From: Caldilineaceae bacterium | GTDB taxonomy: Bacteria; Chloroflexota; Anaerolineae; Caldilineales; Caldilineaceae | Direction: 5' to 3' | DNA length: 5,850 bases | NCBI GenBank assembly: GCA_015494005.1 | Contig: WGCB01000607.1 | Span: 1-5,850, forward strand | Shown here: piece by piece, positions 1 through 5,134 of the stretch | Position numbering within the stretch: the first letter of the stretch is position 1 | Layout: each line of letters begins with the position of its first letter | Position numbers and translations under genes: made by a program | Notes under the pieces: model-generated | What the model was told of the DNA's origin: nothing | What the model saw: only the letters and a program-made list of their open reading frames with translations | The model's database searches: none

Positions 1-138
1 GAGTTCAACCGCCGGGCCGGCTTCACCCCCGCGGACGACCGCCTGCCCGAGTGGATGACCCGCACGCCCCTGCCGCCCCACGATACGGTCTTCGACGTCT
101 CCCCAGTGGAAATGGACCACATCTTCGACGAGCTGTAG
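1..138 (+). CDS. Aldehyde:ferredoxin oxidoreductase, C-terminal end (partial)
   Basis: The frame is open from the first base to a TAG at 136-138 and gives 45 residues. The stretch FNRRAGFTPADDRLPEWM, followed by a Pro-rich turn and an acidic tail, resembles the extreme C-terminus of the tungsten-dependent aldehyde:ferredoxin oxidoreductase (AOR) family. There a segment of the form FN-x-R-x-GF-T-x-x-DD-x-LPE precedes the final helix. AORs are cytoplasmic enzymes that couple aldehyde and carboxylate interconversion to ferredoxin. The cofactor and Fe-S-binding regions lie outside the window, so activity and subfamily cannot be judged. The gene ends 33 bp before a strong terminator and converges with the thiolase gene. 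The assignment rests on a short conserved tail. Confidence 0.7.
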   Translation, partial: EFNRRAGFTPADDRLPEWMTRTPLPPHDTVFDVSPVEMDHIFDEL

Positions 139-170
139 GATTCCCCCGGAGCCAATCGCCCCGAACGCGC

Positions 171-222
171 AAAGCTCACCCTGGACGGACGCCCCGTGCC
201 AACGTCCGAGGGTGAGCTTTTT
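171..222 (+). terminator. Rho-independent terminator after the AOR-like gene
   Basis: An 11-bp arm (172-182, aagctcaccct) pairs perfectly with 209-219. After one bulged G (208) the stem continues with 5 bp (183-187 with 203-207) and closes a 15-nt loop. The right arm runs straight into TTTTT (218-222). It lies 33 bp after the AOR-like stop codon. On the minus strand the same stem ends in only three T residues, so it may stop convergent thiolase transcripts less efficiently. Confidence 0.85.
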
Positions 223-253
223 CGTTGCAACGCATCCCTGCTGCCCGGTGGGC

Positions 254-1420
254 CTACAGCCGCTCGATGATGGTGCCGTTGGCCATGCCGCCCCCCTCGC
301 AGATGGCGATGAGGCCGTAGCGGCCCTGGCGACGTTCCAGCTCCGCCAGCAGGGTGGCCATCAGCCGGCCTCCCGTGGCTCCCAGGGGATGGCCCAGGGC
401 GATGGCCCCGCCGTTCACGTTGACCCGCTCCATGTCCGCGCCGATCTCCTTCTGCCAGGCCAGGACCACCGGCGCGAAGGCCTCGTTCACCTCGAAGAGG
501 TCGATGTCCTCCACCGAGAGCCCGGCCCGGGCCAGGACCTTCTGGGTGGCCGGGATGGGGCCGGTGAGCATGGTGACCGGGTCCACGCCCACCACGGAGA
601 AGGCCACGAAGCGGGCCCGCACCGGCAGCCCCAGCCGCTCGGCCATCTGGGGCGAGGCGATGAGGCTGAGGCTGGCCCCGTCGGAGATCTGGCTGGCGTT
701 CCCCGCGGTGATGAGGTCCAGCCCGGGGAAGGGGGGCTCCAGGGCGGCCAGGGCCTCCATGGAGGTGTCCGGCCGGATGCCCTCGTCGTGGCGGAAGAGC
801 ACCTCCCGCCCCTCGGCATCCCGCACCGGGACGGGCACGATCTCTCGCTCGAAGTAGCCCTGCTCCCGGGCCAGGGTGGCTCGGCGGTGGCTCTCCAGGC
901 TGAAACGATCCAGGTCCTCCCGGGTCAGGCCCCAGCGCTCGGCGATCATCTGGGCGCCCACGGCCTGGTTGAAGAAGCCGTTCAGCTTGTAGCGCTTGCG
1001 CAGGTTCTCGGTCAGGGGCGTGCCGTACTCCGTGCGGAAGGGGCTGCCCATGGGCACTCGGGTCATGGACTCCACGCCCCCGGCGATGACCAGGTCGTAG
1101 ACCCCGGCCATGACCCCCTGGGCGGCGAAGTGGATGGCCTGGAGGCTGGAGCCGCACTGGCGGTCGATGGTGGTGGCCGGCACGGACTCGGGCAGCCCCG
1201 CGGAGAGCCAGGCGTTGCGCCCGATGTTGGTGGACTGCTCCCCGATCTGGCTGACGCAGCCCACGATCACGTCGTCCACCAGGCCGGGATCGATGCCCGT
1301 CCGCTCCACCAGTTGACCCATCAGGTGGGCCAGCAGGTCCACGGGATGCACGTCCCGCAGGGCCTTGCCTCGCCGTCCCACCGGCGTGCGGATGGCTTCC
1401 GAGATCACTGCTTCGTTCAT
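254..1420 (-). CDS. Acetyl-CoA C-acyltransferase (thiolase)
   Basis: This is a 388-residue protein, the usual length of a type II thiolase. Family members cleave 3-ketoacyl-CoA with CoA, or run the reverse Claisen condensation, in the cytoplasm. The active-site elements are all visible. The nucleophilic Cys89 is in DRQCGSS, and Asn312 is in the NEAF box (312-315). His344 is in GGAIALGHPLGATG (337-350), and the second catalytic Cys374 is in CEGGGMANGT. The segment ITAGNASQISDGAS (237-250) is also typical. The ending CEGGGMAN-x-T, rather than CxGGGxG, resembles degradative FadA/FadA5-like enzymes, so a role in breaking down fatty acids or other acyl-CoAs is more likely than acetoacetyl-CoA synthesis. 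This is an inference. The ATG at 1420 is chosen because AAGGAG lies 7 nt upstream and the conserved N-terminus (VISEAIRTPVG) begins there. A 76-residue in-frame extension further upstream is only translated repeat DNA. The gene stands alone between a convergent neighbour and the repeat array. Confidence 0.94.
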   Translation of the reverse strand: MNEAVISEAIRTPVGRRGKALRDVHPVDLLAHLMGQLVERTGIDPGLVDDVIVGCVSQIGEQSTNIGRNAWLSAGLPESVPATTIDRQCGSSLQAIHFAAQGVMAGVYDLVIAGGVESMTRVPMGSPFRTEYGTPLTENLRKRYKLNGFFNQAVGAQMIAERWGLTREDLDRFSLESHRRATLAREQGYFEREIVPVPVRDAEGREVLFRHDEGIRPDTSMEALAALEPPFPGLDLITAGNASQISDGASLSLIASPQMAERLGLPVRARFVAFSVVGVDPVTMLTGPIPATQKVLARAGLSVEDIDLFEVNEAFAPVVLAWQKEIGADMERVNVNGGAIALGHPLGATGGRLMATLLAELERRQGRYGLIAICEGGGMANGTIIERL

Positions 1421-1427
1421 GGTCTGG

Positions 1428-1433
1428 CTCCTT
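1428..1433 (-). promoter_or_regulatory. Shine-Dalgarno site of the thiolase gene
   Basis: AAGGAG on the minus strand lies 7 nt before the ATG at 1420. It fixes the start and rules out the longer open frame that runs through the repeat array to 1648. Confidence 0.85.
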
Positions 1434-1456
1434 CGTTTCGTGGCGTCCGGGCGGCC

Positions 1457-1563
1457 GTAGGGACAGGGCTTGCCCTGTCCGACAGATGTGCGGGCGGAGC
1501 AAGCACCGCCCCTGCCGATCGGTTCGCCCAATCTCCCAATCTCGCCGTGTGGGGCGGGCGGCC
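1457..1563. repeat. Full 107-bp repeat unit, copy 1
   Basis: The unit consists of element A, a short linker, inverted element B and a tail. The tail holds a 31-bp block (1521-1551) containing a tandem CCCAATCT doublet, followed by a G/C-rich run ending GGCGGCC. It differs from the unit at 1603-1709 at 5 of 107 positions. The outer end of its B element is CCCTGC, where the other full copy has CCCTAC. Confidence 0.9.
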
Positions 1564-1602
1564 GTAGGGACAGGGCTTGCCCTGTCCGACCGGTGTGCGG
1601 GT
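1564..1602. repeat. Truncated repeat unit (element A only), copy 2
   Basis: A complete element A (1564-1587) is followed by a 15-bp degenerate linker, and then the next unit starts directly. Element B and the 31-bp tail block are absent. The break is consistent with internal deletion or insertion between units. Confidence 0.85.
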
Positions 1603-1709
1603 GTAGGGACAGGGCTTGCCCTGTCCGACAGATATGCGGGCGGGGCAAGCACCGCCCCTACCGACCGGTTCGCCCAATCTCCCAATCTCGCCGTGTGTGG
1701 CGGGCGGCC
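1603..1709. repeat. Full 107-bp repeat unit, copy 3
   Basis: This has the same order as copy 1, with the tail block at 1667-1697. It is the best-preserved unit: the A-B pair (1603-1661, 59 bp) is bounded by perfect inverted ends, GTAGGG on the left and CCCTAC on the right. Confidence 0.9.
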
Positions 1710-1765
1710 GTAGGGACAGGGCTTGCCCTGTCCGACAGAGCGGGCGGAGCAAGCACCGCCCCTGC
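1710..1765. repeat. Repeat unit without tail, copy 4
   Basis: Element A (1710-1733) and inverted element B (1742-1765) are separated by a linker 3 bp shorter than in copies 1 and 3. The 31-bp tail block is missing. Unique sequence resumes right after it, close to the predicted thiolase transcription start. Confidence 0.88.
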
Positions 1766-1774
1766 CTTTAACGC

Positions 1775-1803
1775 ATCCTACCCAGCTCCCAGCCCTCTGT
1801 CAA
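1775..1803 (-). promoter_or_regulatory. Predicted sigma-70-type promoter for the thiolase gene
   Basis: On the minus strand a perfect -35 hexamer TTGACA (1803-1798) is followed, after exactly 17 bp (1797-1781), by TAGGAT (1780-1775). TAGGAT matches the -10 consensus at 4 of 6 positions, including TA at the start and the final T. Transcription would begin near 1768, next to the end of the repeat array. It would give the thiolase mRNA a leader of roughly 350 nt containing all seven palindromes. No comparable promoter is visible between the array and the ATG. This is a consensus match only. Confidence 0.5.
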
Positions 1804-1805
1804 GG

Positions 1806-1830
1806 AAGCCCGGTTCCTTTGGCCGGGCTT
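1806..1830 (-). terminator. Hairpin downstream of the DUF1028 gene, possible terminator
   Basis: An 8-bp perfect stem (aagcccgg 1806-1813 with ccgggctt 1823-1830) closes a 9-nt loop about 30 bp beyond the DUF1028 stop codon. On the minus strand the stem is followed by CCTTGACA, a weak T tract. On the plus strand TTTT (1829-1832) follows. It sits directly against the -35 box of the predicted thiolase promoter and would insulate that gene from upstream read-through. Confidence 0.45.
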
Positions 1831-1859
1831 TTCCGCGTCTACGGTCTGGTCCCGGCCCG

Positions 1860-2798
1860 TCACGCCTCCTGGATGCGTCGGATCAGCGCCGGGTCGTCGG
1901 GCAGGAGACCGGCCACGGCCAGCCGAGGGGGCAGCTCCCGCCAGTGGGGAGCCACCGCGTAGGTCTGGCGGAAGTAGTCCAGGGCCTCGTCCACGAAGCC
2001 AGCCCGGACCAGGTTCAGCCCGAACCAGAAGAGCTGCTCCGGGTTGCGGGGCAGGAGGGAGGGCGCGGCCAGGAAAGCGGCCTTGGCCTGCTCCAGCCGC
2101 TCCGCATCCCCAGGGGCGTCCTCCAGGATGGCGAAGGCCCGCTGGGTTTCCCGGTAGGCCCGGGCCACCTGGAGGAGGCGTTCCAGCTCGGCCAGGGGAT
2201 CCGGGCTGTCGTCCACCCGCAGATCGAAGACCCGGCACTGCCACGGAGGCGGGATCGGGTCGTTCTCCACCACCAGGAGGGCCGCAGACTGCTTGCCCCG
2301 GATGTCCCCGCCCTCCGCCTCCGCGGCTTTCAAGGCGGCCAGCATGCGGGCGGCCAGGTCGCCGCTGCTCTGCTCAAAGGCCCGAGCCATGGCCGGCCAG
2401 ACCGTCTCCTTGGCCATGAGGTTGGCCTGGACCGAGTAGTTGTCCCCCCGCTGGTGGCCGGCCGCGGGGATGCAGCGCTTGCCGGTGTGGGTGGCCGTGC
2501 GTCCCTGGGCGTCCATCAGGGCCACCTGGCGCCGGTCCGGGTCCGTGTCCCCGGCCAGGAGGGCGTCCAGGGCTTGCTGGGGCGTGTGCCCGGCCCGGAG
2601 CAGGGCCAGGCCCAGAGGGCCGAAGGACACGTTGACCATGGACTGGGTGGCCACCGCGCCCACGCCAGGACGGATCCAGGGGACCGCGCCGCCCACGCAG
2701 AAGTAGTGGGACTGGACGGCCACGCCCAGCTGGTTGGCCACCGGGTCGAAGGCCAGGATGGAGTAGGTGCTGGCCAGATCTTGGGCGGAAAGAGGCAT
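1860..2798 (-). CDS. DUF1028 family protein with TPR-like C-terminus
   Basis: The product has 312 residues. Residues 11 to about 180 match DUF1028, a family placed in the Ntn-hydrolase superfamily, with activity unknown to me. Visible blocks are TYSILAFDP (11-19), LGVAVQSHYF (24-33), PWIRPGVGAVATQSMVN (40-56), RQVALMDAQGR (90-100), HTGKRCIPAAGH (104-115) and the signature GGDIRGKQSAALLVV (163-177). If the protein acts as an Ntn hydrolase, Thr11 at the start of the first strand is the natural nucleophile candidate. That would require removal of ten residues, which is inference. Residues 253-300 look like a tetratricopeptide pair (NPEQLFWFGLNLVRAGFVDEA...), following a helical linker (201-245). 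I see no convincing signal peptide. The ATG at 2798 has AAGGAG 6 nt upstream (2805-2810). It lies 63 bp after the ABC permease stop codon, with no clear terminator between, so it is probably the last gene of the same operon. Confidence 0.88.
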   Translation of the reverse strand: MPLSAQDLASTYSILAFDPVANQLGVAVQSHYFCVGGAVPWIRPGVGAVATQSMVNVSFGPLGLALLRAGHTPQQALDALLAGDTDPDRRQVALMDAQGRTATHTGKRCIPAAGHQRGDNYSVQANLMAKETVWPAMARAFEQSSGDLAARMLAALKAAEAEGGDIRGKQSAALLVVENDPIPPPWQCRVFDLRVDDSPDPLAELERLLQVARAYRETQRAFAILEDAPGDAERLEQAKAAFLAAPSLLPRNPEQLFWFGLNLVRAGFVDEALDYFRQTYAVAPHWRELPPRLAVAGLLPDDPALIRRIQEA

Positions 2799-2861
2799 GG
2801 TTGTCTCCTTGCTGGATGGTGGATGGCGGCATCCGGCCGGGCAGAGCGGAGTGGACCCGAC

Positions 2862-4100
2862 TCAGGCCTGGCGCAGCAGATGCCAGATCTCCTTGACGCT
2901 GGGCCGTTTGCCGTACATGAGCAGCCCCATGCGGAAGAGCTTGCCCCCAAGCCAGAGCACCAGGGGGATGGCGATCACCAGCCCCAGGATGCTCACCAGG
3001 ATGTCCACCGTGGGCACTTGGGCCTGGGGCAGGCGCAGCATCATCATGGTGGGGGCGGTGAGGGGGAACCAGGAGAGGACCCGCAAGATGGGTGCATCCG
3101 GGTTGGTGAAGACGACGCCCACCACGAAGAAGGGGACGGCGGCCAGGAAGGAGAAGATCCCGGCCAGCTGCTGGGCCTCCTGCTTGTCCGCGCCCAGCGC
3201 GCCCACGGAGCCCATGAGCACCGCGTAGACCAGGAACCCCAGGACGTAGTAGAGCACGGCCAGGACGAAGACCTCGGGCCGGGCCAACAGGGGGATGGCC
3301 ACGCCCAGCAGGCCCACTGCGCCGCTGGCCAGGCCGCCGGCCGAGGCCAGCCAGACGGCCATCTGGGTCAGCCCCACGGCGCCCAGGCCCATCACCTTGC
3401 CGGCCAGGAGCTCCTGGGGGGTGACCGAGGAGAGGACGATCTCGATGACCCGGCTGGTCTTCTCCTCGGTCACGCTGTTGAGCAGGTAGCCGGAGGAGAC
3501 GAAGACGGTCATGATGAGCAGGATGCTGAAAAAGTAGGGCACCACGAAGCTCACCACCATGTCCACCGTGCCCCGAGGCGCGCCCTCCTGGCTGAGGAAG
3601 ACGATCACCGGGTCGATGGGATCCCCTAGCCGCTCCCGCAGCAGGGGATCTGGGAAGTCCCGGAGCAGGTGATCCACGAAGAAGCGGTGCAGCCGGGACG
3701 ATTCCTCCAGGTCGGCCACGCCCAGGGAGCCCTCGTCGGTGATCACCGTGACCTGGCCCGTCTCCAGGTAGTCCGGGGGGATGACCAGCAGGCGGCGGAT
3801 CTCGTCTGCCTCCACCGCGGCCTGCCCCGTCGCCTCGTCCGGGTAGAGGACGAAACGGTCCTGGTAGTCGGGCAGGATGGGCGTGAACTTGCCCCAGTGA
3901 TCCACCACCCCGGTGACCCGAGGCCCGGGTGCGAAGACGTTCTCCAGGATCTGGCCGGCCTGGCCGCTGAAGAAGGTGGCCACGAAGAGGGTGATGGCCC
4001 CCAGGAGGGGCACGGAGGCGGTGAGGATGAGGAAACCCGGCCGGCGCACGTTGATGCCGTACTCGTGGCGGGCAATGAGCCCGATCTTCGATAGGTTCAT
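2862..4100 (-). CDS. ABC-2 type (NatB-like) exporter permease
   Basis: This 412-residue membrane protein has the NatB/ABC2_membrane_3 plan. A short cytoplasmic start is followed by one transmembrane helix (about 23-44), then a hydrophilic domain of roughly 135 residues (45-180) expected outside the membrane. A cluster of about six hydrophobic segments follows (roughly 182-205, 235-255, 257-275, 276-299, 312-332, 364-386). Family marks are EEKTSRVIEIVLSSVTPQ (212-229) with LLAGKVMG after it, and SWFPLTAPTMMMLRLP (343-358) before the last helix. The protein forms the channel of an exporter, powered by the ATPase encoded just upstream. The substrate cannot be read from the sequence; relatives export ions, drugs or peptides. 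Its ATG (4100) overlaps the ATPase stop codon in ATGA and has GGGAG 10 nt upstream, inside the ATPase reading frame, which suggests translational coupling. Confidence 0.93.
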   Translation of the reverse strand: MNLSKIGLIARHEYGINVRRPGFLILTASVPLLGAITLFVATFFSGQAGQILENVFAPGPRVTGVVDHWGKFTPILPDYQDRFVLYPDEATGQAAVEADEIRRLLVIPPDYLETGQVTVITDEGSLGVADLEESSRLHRFFVDHLLRDFPDPLLRERLGDPIDPVIVFLSQEGAPRGTVDMVVSFVVPYFFSILLIMTVFVSSGYLLNSVTEEKTSRVIEIVLSSVTPQELLAGKVMGLGAVGLTQMAVWLASAGGLASGAVGLLGVAIPLLARPEVFVLAVLYYVLGFLVYAVLMGSVGALGADKQEAQQLAGIFSFLAAVPFFVVGVVFTNPDAPILRVLSWFPLTAPTMMMLRLPQAQVPTVDILVSILGLVIAIPLVLWLGGKLFRMGLLMYGKRPSVKEIWHLLRQA

Positions 4101-5101
4101 CGGTCATCGCCTCCCTTGGGCTCCTGGGTCGCCGCGGGCGCGCCCGCGGGGCCCTCCCCCTGGACCACCCGGATGAAGATCTCCTCCAGGGGGAGCTGGG
4201 CCACGTCGAAGGAGATCACCGGCACGTCCCGCTCCACCAGGTAGCGGAGGAGGGCCTGGGGGGAGATGTCTCCCAGCTCCAGGAGATAGCTGCCGTCCTC
4301 CTGCTCCTCCGCCCGCACCACGTGGGGCGGCAGGCCATCCAGGGGCGCGGCGGTGCGCAGGTGCACGGCCCGGGGCGAGTATTCCCGCTTGATCTCCTCC
4401 AGAGGGCCGTAGAGCACGGCCCGGCCCCGGTTGATGAGCACGATGCGGTCGCAGAGGGCCTCCACCAGGTTCATCTGGTGGGCGCTGAGGACCACGGTCT
4501 TGCCCCCGGCCTGGAGCTCCCAGATCAGCTCCTTGAGCAGCTCCACGTTCACCGGATCCAGGCCCTGGAAGGGCTCGTCCAGGATCAAGAGGTCCGGGTC
4601 ATGGACCAGGCTGGCCACGAACTGGACCTTCTGCTGCATGCCCCGGCTCAGGTCCTTGACCTTCTTGCCGGCCCACTCGGCCAGGCCCACCCGCTCCAGC
4701 CAGTGCATAGCCCGCTCTCGCCCTTCGCTCCGGGGCGTGCCCTTCAGCTCCGCCAGGTAGACCAGCACGTCCAGCACCTTCTGGTCCCGGTAGAGGCCCC
4801 GCTCCTCGGGCAGGTAGCCGGTCCGGGAGCGGACGGCTTCCGGGGGCTGGCCCAGAACCCGGACCTGGCCCTCGTCCGCCTTGAAGATGTCCATGACGAT
4901 GCGGATGGTGGTGGTCTTCCCCGCACCGTTGGGGCCCAGGAGCCCGAAGATCTCACCTCGGTGGACGGCGAAGGAGAGGCGATCCACTGCGGTGAAGGAG
5001 TCGTAGCGTTTCACCAACCCCTCCACCTCCAGGACCACTTCCCTCTGTTCTGCTCTCTGTTTGGCCCTCTGTGCTGGAGCCTGCTCAGACAACTCAGACA
5101 A
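4097..5101 (-). CDS. ABC transporter ATP-binding protein (NatA/YhaQ-like)
   Basis: This 334-residue cytoplasmic ATPase energises the permease encoded next. All nucleotide-binding motifs are present: Walker A GPNGAGKT (56-63), signature LSRGMQQK (151-158), Walker B LLILDEP (171-177, catalytic Glu176), D-loop GLDPVN (180-185) and H-loop His208. The Q-loop segment reads GYLPEERGLY (95-104), with Glu where many ABC ATPases have Gln; this is characteristic of the NatA/YhaQ branch. After about residue 230 comes a DUF4162-like C-terminal domain ending in PLEEIFIRVV (304-313), then a Gly/Ala/Pro-rich tail. The start is TTG at 5101, with AAGGAGG 5 nt upstream. No ATG occurs before the conserved core, which begins near residue 23. 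The first 22 residues are polar and Gln/Arg-rich (QRAKQRAEQR). The gene is 33 bp downstream of the Nudix gene and overlaps the permease by 4 bp. Confidence 0.95.
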   Translation of the reverse strand: MSELSEQAPAQRAKQRAEQREVVLEVEGLVKRYDSFTAVDRLSFAVHRGEIFGLLGPNGAGKTTTIRIVMDIFKADEGQVRVLGQPPEAVRSRTGYLPEERGLYRDQKVLDVLVYLAELKGTPRSEGRERAMHWLERVGLAEWAGKKVKDLSRGMQQKVQFVASLVHDPDLLILDEPFQGLDPVNVELLKELIWELQAGGKTVVLSAHQMNLVEALCDRIVLINRGRAVLYGPLEEIKREYSPRAVHLRTAAPLDGLPPHVVRAEEQEDGSYLLELGDISPQALLRYLVERDVPVISFDVAQLPLEEIFIRVVQGEGPAGAPAATQEPKGGDDR

Positions 5102-5106
5102 ACCGG

Positions 5107-5113
5107 CCTCCTT
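5107..5113 (-). promoter_or_regulatory. Shine-Dalgarno site selecting a TTG start for the ABC ATPase
   Basis: AAGGAGG on the minus strand lies 5 nt before TTG (5101-5099). The first nine bases of the gene, TTGTCTGAG, are immediately repeated, so a second TTG stands 9 nt further in. Spacing (5 nt against 14 nt) favours the first. Confidence 0.75.
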
Positions 5114-5134
5114 GCTGGGGAAATGTCGGGGCGA

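Larger units (their letters stand above)
1457..1765. repeat. REP/BIME-like mosaic array of palindromic repeats
   Basis: Two 24-bp element types alternate here. Type A reads GTAG plus the palindrome GGACAGGGC-TT-GCCCTGTCC and occurs four times, identically, on the plus strand: 1457-1480, 1564-1587, 1603-1626 and 1710-1733. Type B lies in the opposite orientation at 1492-1515, 1638-1661 and 1742-1765. Read on the minus strand, B is GTAG (GCAG in the first and third copies) plus the imperfect palindrome GGGCGGTGC-TT-GC(C/T)CCGCCC. A and B share length, GTAG foot and the GCTTGC centre. They differ at stem positions 7/22 and 9/20 by paired A-T to G-C changes. The layout A...inverted-B matches bacterial interspersed mosaic elements built from REP sequences. 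No protein-coding signal is supported here. The open frames across it are repetitive (for example VGQGKPCPY) and exist only because the repeats lack stops. Confidence 0.9.

Noticed and set aside
212..1567. A 451-codon plus-strand open frame opposite the thiolase
   Set aside because: It mirrors the thiolase codons, starts within the terminator and ends in the repeats; no family motif is visible.
1457..1765. CRISPR array
   Set aside because: The repeats are palindromes in alternating orientation. The intervals between them are short, unequal and themselves repeated (the 31-bp tail block occurs twice), unlike unique spacers of constant length. No cas gene is present.
1457..1765. Tandem rho-independent terminators
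   Set aside because: None of the seven palindromes is followed by a T tract on either strand, and the palindrome centre is only two bases, so they do not look like terminators.
2799..2861. Promoter or terminator between the permease and DUF1028 genes
   Set aside because: Only a 5-bp hairpin (ggatg/catcc) and no -35/-10 pair could be found in these 63 bp, so nothing beyond the DUF1028 Shine-Dalgarno site is supported.
1470..3629. A 719-codon open frame on the plus strand, opposite the DUF1028 gene and much of the permease
   Set aside because: It is antisense to two clearly recognisable genes, begins inside the repeat array, has a His/Gly/Gln/Pro-rich composition typical of GC-rich shadow frames, and shows no known domain.
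2374..4107. A 577-codon minus-strand frame overlapping the permease and DUF1028 genes
   Set aside because: It is an out-of-frame reading rich in Gly, Pro, Arg and His. The permease and DUF1028 frames have family motifs, hydrophobic segments and Shine-Dalgarno sites; this one has none.
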